Both the position numbers and the translations under genes were made by a program. A model generated the notes under the pieces. It was not told where the DNA came from. It searched no databases and worked only from the letters and a program-made list of their open reading frames with translations. Below, piece by piece: positions 45,079 through 56,924 of a stretch of 64,000 bases of DNA. How positions within the stretch are numbered: position 1 is the first letter of the stretch; each line of letters opens with the position of its first letter. This stretch comes from Aphanomyces cochlioides (taxonomy: Eukaryota; Oomycota; Saprolegniomycetes; Saprolegniales; Verrucalvaceae), in NCBI GenBank assembly GCA_019828595.1, contig JAHQRK010000019.1, positions 310,001 through 374,000 of the forward strand. The letters run 5' to 3'.

Positions 45079-47172
45079 ATGGCTCCGACGAACACAAGAA
45101 CGAAGCAACTGAGCATCGTTGGCATGATCAGCATGACTGTGTTTCTCATTTTCATGGATGTCAAGGATCTCTACTACAAGATTTTCATGTGTGGTGTCTA
45201 TCCAAGCTTTTCTTTCATACTGCAAACGCCAGAGACTGTCACGGACTACGACATGGTCAAGGCGATTCGCGATGCAAACGGCACATGGCTCTCGCCTACC
45301 AACATGTGGAATGCGCTTGCACTTGAGTGCGACGCATTCTATCCGTCGACATTTCCTCCTGGAAAACCTGCTCACCTCTCCTCGTTTGGCATCAACTGCA
45401 CTCTTGGTGGCGTCAAGTACTACGACAAGCGCATGTTCGTCGGCTCCCATCGTCTCGACACCTTCATGTGGGCCACGGGTATGCTCGGTGACATTGTTGA
45501 TGAACCACTCGCTGCGCCGCCGTATTCCAATGGTCTGTACGCTTCGTACTTTAACCTGGATGAACGTGACTACCGTCAAGCGCTTGCTGCTATGATTTCG
45601 AAAAACAAGGCGGATATTCCAGTCATCAAAGCGGACGTGAGAAACGTGACGTCGACGTTTGGATCCCGCACGAGCTTATGGGGGACGGCGCTCTGTTACG
45701 AAGCTATGCATTTGCCTGCACAAGGTACGAAGATGGACTTGGTAGCTCCAGTCGAGCACGGTTGCATTTGGCGAGACATGGAGACGAACAATACAGTGAA
45801 ATTTCACATCGGCGAGACAACAGGCAAGTATTATCGTGCTCTGTGTGATATGATGGGCCTCCAGTGGCACACGATGGATTACCTCTCGGCTGGCAGTGGC
45901 GTCTTCCTGCGAGCCAAGATGTACATGAAGAGCTTCTACAACATTGAGCACACGGCGCAAGGTGAAATCCGTTTTCAGCACGACATCACGACGAATTTCG
46001 GTTTTGATGGCGTGCTCTACTTTTTGCTGATTGGCATTGAGATTATCATTTTGTACATCAACGCCACAGACAGTGCCATCGTAGCGATGAACGTTGTGCG
46101 ACCGATCTTGGGATGGGCAAAATCATCGTCATACACGATGAATTCTACTGCCACGACTGCGACGTCCGTGAGAGATCTAAACAAAGCATCTAATACAAAA
46201 AAGGACGAAGAGAAAGCCAACACGCTCTCCAAGATGTTGCTCTACACCGACTTGACCTCTATTGCGTACCGGAAGCCGCTACTCACAGCTCTTGTGGTGC
46301 TTGACACACTCCTTGCATGGCTCTACATCGTTCCCAACTCGAATATCTTTGCCTGGGGGAGCAGCACTTACCAACTTGGCAGCGCTTACCTCAGCATGTT
46401 TCGTGTGTGGGTGTTGGTGCTCGTCATAATTGACCGAGCATGGCGGTGGGTGCTTGTCCCCCTTAACGAGAAAGTCGCGGCGCTCATCACCGAGTTCACC
46501 TACCTCACGAGCTTTGAGATCATGTGCTCGACGCTCATCGGCGTCGCTCTGTCGTTCGATGAGATCATGAACATTTGCGTGATGAAGTATGGTCTCGCGG
46601 ATGGCCAGCGAGCTCTGTCGCCGTCAACCCCAACAGTCATGGGCTTGTACAATGTCTACACTCGTTATAGTTGGGGCGACCGCTCCAACGAAAAAGAAGC
46701 TCTCTCCTTCATCTACTACCCTCTCGCCAAGATCATCTCGTACGGAGTTCTCTTCAGCTTCGTCGTGCTTGTTGTGCGTGCCATTGCGACAGTGTCATGG
46801 AGATATCGCAAAGGCAAACTTCTCAATGAGGTGGAAAACTTCTGGCGATCATACCACCGCAATTCGGTCGAAGTGTTCATGAACAACCCCCTCCGAGCCA
46901 ATGCATTGATCCGCTCTCAGAGCATGATGAGCTACAAGTTTGGCACGTTGGTCTTCATCCGTCCATTCGTTTATCTTGAGCAGAACTACTACATAACGAG
47001 GGAAAAGTTCCGCATGCGACCTGACATCCCATTCCTCCACAATGAAGATGCGAACAACGGTGCAGACGTTGATACGCAGTCGTACAATCTAAAGGGCGTC
47101 TTTCGCGACGAAAACTCGAACAAACTCAAGAAGAGGATGGCCGGCCACGATGTCCAGATTCCATTGAGTTAG
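45079..47172 (+). CDS. 697-aa multi-pass membrane protein, intact copy C, family unknown
   Basis: Single uninterrupted exon from ATG 45079 to TAG. Predicted layout by eye: a signal-anchor or first membrane helix at about residues 11-27 (SIVGMISMTVFLIF), then a large probably extracytoplasmic domain (about 30-305). That domain has several cysteines (38, 84, 107, 206, 229, 256) and N-glycosylation sequons at about N67, N106, N189 and N237. Membrane helices follow at about 309-329, 400-418, 436-452, 473-492 and 553-572, separated by a variable polar linker (about 348-385) and ending in a polar tail (HNEDANNGADVDTQ). I do not recognise a named family; it looks like a lineage-specific oomycete membrane protein. 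Copies F and G encode the same protein. Possible roles (surface receptor, transporter-like) are not shown by the sequence. Confidence 0.85.
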   Translation: MAPTNTRTKQLSIVGMISMTVFLIFMDVKDLYYKIFMCGVYPSFSFILQTPETVTDYDMVKAIRDANGTWLSPTNMWNALALECDAFYPSTFPPGKPAHLSSFGINCTLGGVKYYDKRMFVGSHRLDTFMWATGMLGDIVDEPLAAPPYSNGLYASYFNLDERDYRQALAAMISKNKADIPVIKADVRNVTSTFGSRTSLWGTALCYEAMHLPAQGTKMDLVAPVEHGCIWRDMETNNTVKFHIGETTGKYYRALCDMMGLQWHTMDYLSAGSGVFLRAKMYMKSFYNIEHTAQGEIRFQHDITTNFGFDGVLYFLLIGIEIIILYINATDSAIVAMNVVRPILGWAKSSSYTMNSTATTATSVRDLNKASNTKKDEEKANTLSKMLLYTDLTSIAYRKPLLTALVVLDTLLAWLYIVPNSNIFAWGSSTYQLGSAYLSMFRVWVLVLVIIDRAWRWVLVPLNEKVAALITEFTYLTSFEIMCSTLIGVALSFDEIMNICVMKYGLADGQRALSPSTPTVMGLYNVYTRYSWGDRSNEKEALSFIYYPLAKIISYGVLFSFVVLVVRAIATVSWRYRKGKLLNEVENFWRSYHRNSVEVFMNNPLRANALIRSQSMMSYKFGTLVFIRPFVYLEQNYYITREKFRMRPDIPFLHNEDANNGADVDTQSYNLKGVFRDENSNKLKKRMAGHDVQIPLS

Positions 47173-48503
47173 ATTCATTCAAACTTCATTGCTTTATGAG
47201 AAGGCCACGTAGATAATTCATTTTTAGATTTTGTGAACCGTCTGGGGTCACTGATGACTCCTGTCAACTGAGAGTTCACAAATCAACTTGGACCAGCGAG
47301 GATCGCCAACTCTAGTAAGTTTGTTTTCTGCTTTCTATCGTAGCTTCTCTTCAACCCGCTGGAAGACGGGGCTAGCGGAAGTGAAGCTTGCAGGAGCAGT
47401 GATACTTCTGGAAAACAAAGCCTGATCTGGCATTCGCGTCGGTTTCGCCAGTTGAAGCCGGAGCGCTTTCGTTTCAGCCATTCATTCTCATTCGATTACC
47501 CGTCAACGCCAGGCTGTTCATAAGAAATGACAAATCCTTGCACACATGACACGACGTTAAACTGATGTTGTAAGGGTCACCAAGCAGGCATACAACACAC
47601 AGGAATGAGCGCATGTGTCATGACGTCATTCAAGTTTGTAGAGCTGGTAAATCCAAGTTAGATCTCGCTGCTAAATATTAGTATCAGACTCTGCTTTTAC
47701 TGTCTCATGCTTTCTCGTTTGCAATCTGCTGCAGCTTATGATGGAGTATATTCCAAACTATGTCAGTCGTTGGATTCTAGAGAATAACCAGTGGAACGTA
47801 CAGTGAAACACCGTGATCTTCTCAGCTGTATGAAAGTGGATCACGCCGTTTGGATAATCTCGATTCTGTCGATACAGCTGCACGCCATTCTCGACAGTAA
47901 GGCGACAAAGGCCTCCTCCGTTAGCATTTTATGATGTATCCAATGTTTTGCGTTGACCTTGTAATAAATGCGACAGCCAAGCGTCGAGAGTAATCGTGGA
48001 ATCTACTCCAGGGGAGGCTTGATGTCATTGAGATGATTGTCAATTGGTGTCAATCTCTCAGCTCGAACGCCCAGGATTACGAAAGAAGAGCTGGTAATCC
48101 TGAGCGTTCGAGCTGAGAGATTGAGACATTTCAATACAGGATTCAACCAGCCATATCTGAAACCGACAATTGACCTTGATATCGATCAGTGGTACCGTAC
48201 ACTACCAGGAGGATGTTTATTAATAATCTCTCCGGCAATTTCCGCTACGTCGATCATGTGGTTTCAGCTGAGCTCCATCGCTTTAAGCCAGAGCTTTTGT
48301 ACTTTAGCTTGTCCAACGAACAGACGCCTGGACGACATAAAACTGCACTCGATGACAAAGTGGCTATGCTTCTTCTCCTCAGTCTAAAAATAGATTTCAT
48401 TGACCAATCGAACGCTTGATGAATGAATGGCGCGTTCTGATTGGACAGAAAGTCGACAGCTTGAGCTTTGTGGCAACATTTTTTATTTGTTTCGTAAAAC
48501 ATT
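47173..48503. other. Unit spacer C-to-D with hairpin and CCAAT module
   Basis: As the B-to-C spacer, with hairpin at 48050-48124 and orphan CCAAT module at 48384-48451. Two private substitutions near 47412 and 47640 distinguish it. No gene supported. Confidence 0.7.
48050..48124. repeat. 75-nt hairpin, C-to-D spacer
   Basis: Same 31-bp arms, single mismatch and 13-nt loop as the other copies. Confidence 0.88.
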
Positions 48504-48679
48504 AGGGGTGATCAAAGCTCTCAGCTTTAATTTTTTCAGTCACTTTTAAACCTGTAATAAAATAACGAAAAACTCGCTTTATTCGCTTCAAAAGATTAAA
48601 GCGTCTCTGAAGGCGCTTTTAAATTTTAAAGCGAGTTTAGGTGGCCAAGCTTGTGACCACTTCGCTCTCCAAGACCAGC

Positions 48680-49789
48680 ATGACTCGCTCAAGCGCAGGA
48701 TCGTCAAGCAAGAGAAGTGTAGACGTCATGATCACCAAGACCACCACAAGGAGAAGAGTCACTGACCTGGAGCTTCACTATGTCGTTGAGTTTCTGGAAG
48801 TCCCGTCTAACTGCAACACCATCATGGGCAAGGCGACTAAGGGGAAAGGCGTGCTTGGAGGTCAGCCCTTGACAAAAACACAAGGTGGGTCTATTCGATT
48901 GTGTATCTTATCATCTGCTAGGCTTCAAAATGATGGCGGACTTTGTGAAGAGTCGTTTGAAGGACGAGAATCTCCACGATTGGGACCAAGCCAATGCAAA
49001 GACTCGATTTGAGTCATACATGCGAGCATACAAAGCGGCAAACGCATGGGAAGGTAGTAATAGCAGTAGCCAAACTGGGCAAGGCCTTACGACGAAGGAC
49101 ATCATGAACGGTATATATCTATGATAACGAATGATATTGATGATAGGATTGGGATAGGAATCCATACAATTGCGGCAAAGTTGGAGAGCTTGTGCTTTGG
49201 ATACGAAAGAATGAAAAACTTGTTTGGAACACGACAAAATATTAATCCAAGCTATCTGGCTGAGGTTGGAATAGTGACTACCTCCTTTGATGTCACTACT
49301 GTTGATGATGCTAACAATCCTGAGTCGGTACGAATTAATGCCGGTGAATTACATCGATGTTAAGTCTAGTGGCCGTAGGAATTGTACTGGAAATTGAACA
49401 CTGAGGAAAATGCTGAACACGATATGACTATTTCATGTGGAACTGAGACTCATCAAACTTTAAACGATGTTGCCGACAATGCTGAGCCGCAAGATAATGA
49501 CAAAAGGGATTCGACAACAGCCCCCAACCACGCACAAAATAAGCGCCGTCTTCCACAAAAGTTCCCCATTGATGAGAAGAAGCCGCGAAAAGATTTTGCG
49601 TCCGTGTATTTGGAGGGTCAAACCAAACTGTTGGAGCTTGAGGAGAGGAAATTCGAGCATATGAAAGTTGAACAGGATGGACAAGGACGGGCAAATTTCA
49701 TTCGAGACCTTTTGCGAGATGGAAGGACTATGAGAGAGGTAGAACTTGCTGTCCAGCTTGCTTATGGTAGTCTTATGCCAACGGACTAA
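48680..49789 (+). CDS. Harbinger Myb/SANT-like gene, copy D
   Basis: ATG 48680 and all four exons open to TAA 49789. Carries the variant TMREVELAV (TMSEVELAV in A, B and C), shared only with E, and a silent change near 49027 (GCATAC) also shared with E. Confidence 0.78.
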
Positions 49790-49828
49790 TGCAATATACA
49801 TATTTTTGATGTTACGGGTGTTGAAAAG

Positions 49829-49916
49829 TTATTTGTTCCAGAATTTCAAGACAGACGCCTTAATTGTTTCACGATACAATACCGCATTCGCCATGGTAAA
49901 ATCTTGGCAATCTTGT
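49829..49916 (-). pseudogene. Transposase C-terminal remnant, copy D
   Basis: Only about the last 29 codons (DCQDFTMANAVLYRET to the stop) remain before the palindrome centre. One private substitution near 49845 gives NFKTD in the antisense frame. Confidence 0.85.
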
Positions 49917-49985
49917 AAACGATCTTCAATGCAGTCGGGATACAGTTGTCTTACCGATTGATAGAGAGCCACTTCGACAAGATTG
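49908..49985. other. Fold-back centre: 9-bp inverted repeat, 60-bp loop
   Basis: CAATCTTGT (49908-49916) and ACAAGATTG (49977-49985) flank a 60-bp loop (49917-49976). The intact transposase gene, for example copy F near 56675-56752, contains the same CAATCTTGT, the same 60 bp and the same ACAAGATTG. The palindrome therefore begins exactly where a single strand could fold back on itself and prime synthesis. Confidence 0.92.
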
Positions 49986-50064
49986 CCAAGATTTTACCAT
50001 GGCGAATGCGGTATTGTATCGTGAAACAATTAAGGCGTCTGTCTTGGAATTCTGGAACAAATAA
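49911..50064 (+). pseudogene. Transposase C-terminal remnant, copy E
   Basis: About the last 50 codons of the transposase (LVNDLQCSRDTVVLPIDREP to LEFWNK, TAA). It includes the 60-bp loop that is single-copy in the palindrome. Confidence 0.85.
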
Positions 50065-51389
50065 CTTTTCAACACCCGTAACATCAAAAATATGTATATT
50101 GCATTAGTCCGTTGGCATAAGACTACCATAAGCAAGCTGGACAGCAAGTTCTACCTCTCTCATAGTCCTTCCATCTCGCAAAAGGTCTCGAATGAAATTT
50201 GCCCGTCCTTGTCCATCCTGTTCAACTTTCATATGCTCGAATTTCCTCTCCTCAAGCTCCAACAGTTTGGTTTGACCCTCCAAATACACGGACGCAAAAT
50301 CTTTTCGCGGCTTCTTCTCATCAATGGGGAACTTTTGTGGAAGACGGCGCTTATTTTGTGCGTGGTTGGGGGCTGTTGTCGAATCCCTTTTGTCATTATC
50401 TTGCGGCTCAGCATTGTCGGCAACATCGTTTAAAGTTTGATGAGTCTCAGTTCCACATGAAATAGTCATATCGTGTTCAGCATTTTCCTCAGTGTTCAAT
50501 TTCCAGTACAATTCCTACGGCCACTAGACTTAACATCGATGTAATTCACCGGCATTAATTCGTACCGACTCAGGATTGTTAGCATCATCAACAGTAGTGA
50601 CATCAAAGGAGGTAGTCACTATTCCAACCTCAGCCAGATAGCTTGGATTAATATTTTGTCGTGTTCCAAACAAGTTTTTCATTCTTTCGTATCCAAAGCA
50701 CAAGCTCTCCAACTTTGCCGCAATTGTATGGATTCCTATCCCAATCCTATCATCAATATCATTCGTTATCATAGATATATACCGTTCATGATGTCCTTCG
50801 TCGTAAGGCCTTGCCCAGTTTGGCTACTGCTATTACTACCTTCCCATGCGTTTGCCGCTTTGTATGCTCGCATGTATGACTCAAATCGAGTCTTTGCATT
50901 GGCTTGGTCCCAATCGTGGAGATTCTCGTCCTTCAAACGACTCTTCACAAAGTCCGCCATCATTTTGAAGCCTAGCAGATGATAAGATACACAATCGAAT
51001 AGACCCACCTTGTGTTTTTGTCAAGGGCTGACCTCCAAGCACGCCTTTCCCCTTAGTCGCCTTGCCCATGATGGTGTTGCAGTTAGACGGGACTTCCAGA
51101 AACTCAACGACATAGTGAAGCTCCAGGTCAGTGACTCTTCTCCTTGTGGTGGTCTTGGTGATCATGACGTCTACACTTCTCTTGCTTGACGATCCTGCGC
51201 TTGAGCGAGTCATGCTGGTCTTGGAGAGCGAAGTGGTCACAAGCTTGGCCACCTAAACTCGCTTTAAAATTTAAAAGCGCCTTCAGAGACGCTTTAATCT
51301 TTTGAAGCGAATAAAGCGAGTTTTTCGTTATTTTATTACAGGTTTAAAAGTGACTGAAAAAATTAAAGCTGAGAGCTTTGATCACCCCT
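49977..51389 (+). mobile_element. Harbinger element, copy E, truncated at palindrome centre
   Basis: Mirror image of D. Normal Myb-side terminal repeat ends at 51389 with AAT after it; the transposase side is cut by the palindrome centre. Confidence 0.92.
50104..51213 (-). CDS. Harbinger Myb/SANT-like gene, copy E
   Basis: Mirror copy of D, ATG 51213 to TAA 50104, sharing the TMREVELAV variant and the change at about 50864. All four exons are open. Confidence 0.78.
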
Positions 51390-52720
51390 AATGTTTTACG
51401 AAACAAATAAAAAATGTTGCCACAAAGCTCAAGCTGTCGACTTTCTGTCCAATCAGAACGCGCCATTCATTCATCAAGCGTTCGATTGGTCAATGAAATC
51501 TATTTTTAGACTGAGGAGAAGAAGCATAGCCACTTTGTCATCGAGTGCAGTTTTATGTCGTCCAGGCGTCTGTTCGTTGGACAAGCTAAAGTACAAAAGC
51601 TCTGGCTTAAAGCGATGGAGCTCAGCTGAAACCACATGATCGACGTAGCGGAAATTGCCGGAGAGATTATTAATAAACATCCTCCTGGTAGTGTACGGTA
51701 CCACTGATCGATATCAAGGTCAATTGTCGGTTTCAGATATGGCTGGTTGAATCCTGTATTGAAATGTCTCAATCTCTCAGCTCGAACGCTCAGGATTACC
51801 AGCTCTTCTTTCGTAATCCTGGGCGTTCGAGCTGAGAGATTGACACCAATTGACAATCATCTCAATGACATCAAGCCTCCCCTGGAGTAGATTCCACGAT
51901 TACTCTCGACGCTTGGCTGTCGCATTTATTACAAGGTCAACGCAAAACATTGGATACATCATAAAATGCTAACGGAGGAGGCCTTTGTCGCCTTACTGTC
52001 GAGAATGGCGTGCAGCTGTATCGACAGAATCGAGATTATCCAAACGGCGTGATCCACTTTCATACAGCTGAGAAGATCACGGTGTTTCACTGTACGTTCC
52101 ACTGGTTATTCTCTAGAATCCAACGACTGACATAGTTTGGAATATACTCCATCATAAGCTGCAGCAGATTGCAAACGAGAAAGCATGAGACAGTAAAAGC
52201 AGAGTCTGATACTAATATTTAGCAGCGAGATCTAACTTGGATTTACCAGCTCAACAAACTTGAATGACGTCATGACACATGCGCTCATTCCTGTGTGTTG
52301 TATGCCTGCTTGGTGACCCTTACAACATCAGTTTAACGTCGTGTCATGTGTGCAAGGATTTGTCATTTCTTATGAACAGCCTGGCGTTGACGGGTAATCG
52401 AATGAGAATGAATGGCTGAAACGAAAGCGCTCCGGCTTCAACTGGCGAAACCGACGCGAATGCCAGATCAGGCTTTGTTCTCCAGAAGTATCACTGCTCC
52501 TGCAAGCTTCACTTCCGCTAGCCCCGTCTTCCAGCGGGTTGAAGAGAAGCTACGATAGAAAGCAGAAAACAAACTTACTAGAGTTGGCGATCCTCGCTGG
52601 TCCAAGTTGATTTGTGAACTCTCAGTTGACAGGAGTCATCAGTGACCCCAGACGGTTCACAAAATCTAAAAATGAATTATCTACGTGGCCTTCTCATAAA
52701 GCAATGAAGTTTGAATGAAT
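51390..52720. other. Unit spacer E-to-F with hairpin and CCAAT module
   Basis: Reverse-oriented spacer with orphan CCAAT module 51442-51509 and hairpin 51769-51843. No gene supported. Confidence 0.7.
51769..51843. repeat. 75-nt hairpin, E-to-F spacer
   Basis: Same arms, mismatch and loop as at 34124, same orientation as copy A. Confidence 0.88.
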
Positions 52721-54814
52721 CTAACTCAATGGAATCTGGACATCGTGGCCGGCCATCCTCTTCTTGAGTTTGTTCGAGTTTTCGTCGCGAAAGACGCCCT
52801 TTAGATTGTACGACTGCGTATCAACGTCTGCACCGTTGTTCGCATCTTCATTGTGGAGGAATGGGATGTCAGGTCGCATGCGGAACTTTTCCCTCGTTAT
52901 GTAGTAGTTCTGCTCAAGATAAACGAATGGACGGATGAAGACCAACGTGCCAAACTTGTAGCTCATCATGCTCTGAGAGCGGATCAATGCATTGGCTCGG
53001 AGGGGGTTGTTCATGAACACTTCGACCGAATTGCGGTGGTATGATCGCCAGAAGTTTTCCACCTCATTGAGAAGTTTGCCTTTGCGATATCTCCATGACA
53101 CTGTCGCAATGGCACGCACAACAAGCACGACGAAGCTGAAGAGAACTCCGTACGAGATGATCTTGGCGAGAGGGTAGTAGATGAAGGAGAGAGCTTCTTT
53201 TTCGTTGGAGCGGTCGCCCCAACTATAACGAGTGTAGACATTGTACAAGCCCATGACTGTTGGGGTTGACGGCGACAGAGCTCGCTGGCCATCCGCGAGA
53301 CCATACTTCATCACGCAAATGTTCATGATCTCATCGAACGACAGAGCGACGCCGATGAGCGTCGAGCACATGATCTCAAAGCTCGTGAGGTAGGTGAACT
53401 CGGTGATGAGCGCCGCGACTTTCTCGTTAAGGGGGACAAGCACCCACCGCCATGCTCGGTCAATTATGACGAGCACCAACACCCACACACGAAACATGCT
53501 GAGGTAAGCGCTGCCAAGTTGGTAAGTGCTGCTCCCCCAGGCAAAGATATTCGAGTTGGGAACGATGTAGAGCCATGCAAGGAGTGTGTCAAGCACCACA
53601 AGAGCTGTGAGTAGCGGCTTCCGGTACGCAATAGAGGTCAAGTCGGTGTAGAGCAACATCTTGGAGAGCGTGTTGGCTTTCTCTTCGTCCTTTTTTGTAT
53701 TAGATGCTTTGTTTAGATCTCTCACGGACGTCGCAGTCGTGGCAGTAGAATTCATCGTGTATGACGATGATTTTGCCCATCCCAAGATCGGTCGCACAAC
53801 GTTCATCGCTACGATGGCACTGTCTGTGGCGTTGATGTACAAAATGATAATCTCAATGCCAATCAGCAAAAAGTAGAGCACGCCATCAAAACCGAAATTC
53901 GTCGTGATGTCGTGCTGAAAACGGATTTCACCTTGCGCCGTGTGCTCAATGTTGTAGAAGCTCTTCATGTACATCTTGGCTCGCAGGAAGACGCCACTGC
54001 CAGCCGAGAGGTAATCCATCGTGTGCCACTGGAGGCCCATCATATCACACAGAGCACGATAATACTTGCCTGTTGTCTCGCCGATGTGAAATTTCACTGT
54101 ATTGTTCGTCTCCATGTCTCGCCAAATGCAACCGTGCTCGACTGGAGCTACCAAGTCCATCTTCGTACCTTGTGCAGGCAAATGCATAGCTTCGTAACAG
54201 AGCGCCGTCCCCCATAAGCTCGTGCGGGATCCAAACGTCGACGTCACGTTTCTCACGTCCGCTTTGATGACTGGAATATCCGCCTTGTTTTTCGAAATCA
54301 TAGCAGCAAGCGCTTGACGGTAGTCACGTTCATCCAGGTTAAAGTACGAAGCGTACAGACCATTGGAATACGGCGGCGCAGCGAGTGGTTCATCAACAAT
54401 GTCACCGAGCATACCCGTGGCCCACATGAAGGTGTCGAGACGATGGGAGCCGACGAACATGCGCTTGTCGTAGTACTTGACGCCACCAAGAGTGCAGTTG
54501 ATGCCAAACGAGGAGAGGTGAGCAGGTTTTCCAGGAGGAAATGTCGACGGATAGAATGCGTCGCACTCAAGTGCAAGCGCATTCCACATGTTGGTAGGCG
54601 AGAGCCATGTGCCGTTTGCATCGCGAATCGCCTTGACCATGTCGTAGTCCGTGACAGTCTCTGGCGTTTGCAGTATGAAAGAAAAGCTTGGATAGACACC
54701 ACACATGAAAATCTTGTAGTAGAGATCCTTGACATCCATGAAAATGAGAAACACAGTCATGCTGATCATGCCAACGATGCTCAGTTGCTTCGTTCTTGTG
54801 TTCGTCGGAGCCAT
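52721..54814 (-). CDS. 697-aa multi-pass membrane protein, intact copy F
   Basis: ATG 54814 to the stop at 52721, encoding a protein identical to copy C across all 697 residues as far as I can compare. The 68-bp CCAAT module lies upstream at 54918-54985. Six probable membrane helices and a glycosylated-looking N-terminal domain as described for copy C. Identity to C across the palindrome centre implies recent duplication or ongoing conversion. Confidence 0.85.
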   Translation of the reverse strand: MAPTNTRTKQLSIVGMISMTVFLIFMDVKDLYYKIFMCGVYPSFSFILQTPETVTDYDMVKAIRDANGTWLSPTNMWNALALECDAFYPSTFPPGKPAHLSSFGINCTLGGVKYYDKRMFVGSHRLDTFMWATGMLGDIVDEPLAAPPYSNGLYASYFNLDERDYRQALAAMISKNKADIPVIKADVRNVTSTFGSRTSLWGTALCYEAMHLPAQGTKMDLVAPVEHGCIWRDMETNNTVKFHIGETTGKYYRALCDMMGLQWHTMDYLSAGSGVFLRAKMYMKSFYNIEHTAQGEIRFQHDITTNFGFDGVLYFLLIGIEIIILYINATDSAIVAMNVVRPILGWAKSSSYTMNSTATTATSVRDLNKASNTKKDEEKANTLSKMLLYTDLTSIAYRKPLLTALVVLDTLLAWLYIVPNSNIFAWGSSTYQLGSAYLSMFRVWVLVLVIIDRAWRWVLVPLNEKVAALITEFTYLTSFEIMCSTLIGVALSFDEIMNICVMKYGLADGQRALSPSTPTVMGLYNVYTRYSWGDRSNEKEALSFIYYPLAKIISYGVLFSFVVLVVRAIATVSWRYRKGKLLNEVENFWRSYHRNSVEVFMNNPLRANALIRSQSMMSYKFGTLVFIRPFVYLEQNYYITREKFRMRPDIPFLHNEDANNGADVDTQSYNLKGVFRDENSNKLKKRMAGHDVQIPLS

Positions 54815-54917
54815 CGTGGACCACGCGGTGCAGATGCGAAACTAGTGGTCGAATCGAAAGGTCGCTCTGGTGAACCTGCCTGCACCAAAAGCAGTTTCTT
54901 CCAGAAACCGTGACACC

Positions 54918-54985
54918 GTTCTGTCCAATCAGAATAGTTAATTTGAATCAAATGAGTTCTATTGGTCAGTGGAATCTATTTTTAG
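54918..54985 (-). promoter_or_regulatory. CCAAT module upstream of membrane-protein gene, copy F
   Basis: Same 68-bp layout and 30-nt spacing between the CCAAT boxes, 103 nt before the ATG. Confidence 0.65.
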
Positions 54986-55347
54986 TGGACGATTTTTGTC
55001 TTTCCGGTCACATCATCCGTCGTTTGAATCACAAATACGTCTCGGTTTGTAGCAAGAACCAAGCGTCAACTTGGTGTGTTATCGACACTACGCATTCGCT
55101 TTGACCCATGAGATCTGGACGAAAGAAACGACTGGCTAAGCAAGGACACTGGTTTGCAAAGGAAATTTGCTGCAGAAATTGTAGGATTGATTTGACCACA
55201 GAAGAAATGGTACAGTATTGTCATTTTCAACCAAATTTGTGGTTTTGACCAAAATGCGAATTCATTTTCAAATCGATTTCATAATACTCGGGAGTACTGA
55301 AGTGGTGTGTGTCAGTGTGTGTTTTGCGTGAGTCAGGTGTCTGATCG

Positions 55348-55396
55348 ACTCTGATTGGCTGACTAATTTTAATTTTTAATTCTAGCCAATCAGAGT
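55348..55396. repeat. 13-bp CCAAT inverted repeat, copy F
   Basis: Exact copy of the 30938-30986 inverted repeat. Confidence 0.78.
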
Positions 55397-55630
55397 AGCC
55401 CGTTCGATTCGGAATCGATTCGAAACCTCGGTCGATTCAAACCGTTCCTCACAATTTTGTATCAAAAGCACAATATATAACAATAGGGGTAGTCAAAGCT
55501 CTCAGGTGACCTCGCTTTTCACGATATTTTTTTAAATTTAGAAGCGACAATTTTGTATGAAAAGTTCAGCACAAAACACAGACATCTGCTTGGGAATCAA
55601 AGCTCATTCTTGGTGTGACGAAGAAGCACA

Positions 55631-56829
55631 ATGCCGAGAGTGTCAGAGAAGGCGTCCATCCTTGCGTCCATCCACACAGCTACTCTCTTTATTGCTCTCT
55701 ATGACCCTCTCATGAAATGCGAGTCGCGCCGCCAGATTGGTGAGCTCTGCCATCTGAGGTTTGCTCTTGAGTCAGTACGTTACATGTACGAGCGGCGAAT
55801 ACTGTCGAGAAGCTTTGAACAATTGTCTGTCCTTCCCTACTTACGTGTGCGGGAATTTCTACAAGAAGTTCGCGTGTGTCATGAGACGTTTGCGTTTTGG
55901 TGGACAAACTGGAGAACGCTGATGTATTTTCAACCCCAACATTCAACAAACAAAATCCTGTGTGGCTACAAGTGGCTTGTGCACTTCATCGGCTTGGACA
56001 TTTTGGGAGTGGAGCGTCAGGTGGAATGATTGCAAGAGCTAAAGGCGTTGGGTATGGAACAGTGATGCTTTACACAAAACGCGTATTGGTTGCGCTGAAG
56101 GAAATGGCTCCTAAATCAATACATTGGCCAAAAGCTGTTGAACGTGAACAACTCAGTAATCTCAATTTTGCCATGTGCGGCTTCCGAGGTGGAATACTAT
56201 CGACCGATGGAACTCATATTGTCTTATTTCAAAAACTTAGCTTGGATGGTGACTCATATTTCTCGAGAAAGAGAACTTATACAATCAACTTGCTTCTGAC
56301 ATTTGATTGTCATCGACAAATCCGATATGTGATTGCTGGGTGGCCTGGAAGTGTACATGACTCAACCGTTTGGAAATCATGTGATGTTTACAAGAATCCG
56401 ACGAAATACTTTTCGCCTGGACAGTACCAACTTGGCGATTCGGGCTTTGCAATGACGCTTTACATGATTGTTCCCTATCGATTACCATATGCGTCAGAAT
56501 CTGACAATACGCTCTTCAATACTCACTTGGTGTCGTGTCGTGCAGTGTCCGAGCAGGGCAATGGAATTTTGAAGGGTCGTTGGCAGAGCTTGCGAGGTGT
56601 TCCAATTCGGATCAGAAAACCCAAAGATGTCGAGTTTGTGTGCGATTGGATTGTTGGTTGTTGTGTCTTACACAATCTTGTAAACGATCTTCAATGCAGT
56701 CGGGATACAGTTGTCTTACCGATTGATAGAGAGCCACTTCGACAAGATTGCCAAGATTTTACCATGGCGAATGCGGTATTGTATCGTGAAACAATTAAGG
56801 CGTCTGTCTTGGAATTCTGGAACAAATAA
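55631..56829 (+). pseudogene. Harbinger DDE transposase, copy F (frameshifted)
   Basis: DDE triad and shared N-terminal frameshift as in copy A. Variants MCGFRG, QKLSLDG and THLVSC; the last two are shared only with G. Confidence 0.87.
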
Positions 56830-56924
56830 CTTTTCAACACCCGTAACATCAAAAATATGTATATTGCATTAGTCCGTTGGCATAAGACTACCATAAGCAA
56901 GCTGGACAGCAAGTTCTACCTCAC

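Larger units (their letters stand above)
48504..49916 (-). mobile_element. Harbinger element, copy D, truncated at palindrome centre
   Basis: Normal Myb-side end at 48504 with the ATT flank. It stops at 49916, inside the transposase C-terminal coding region, where the palindrome turns. The transposase-side terminal repeat is absent. Confidence 0.92.

Noticed and set aside
49917..49976. Hairpin telomere or replication origin at the palindrome centre
   Set aside because: The loop is ordinary transposase coding DNA and sequence continues for kilobases on both sides; no telomere repeats seen.
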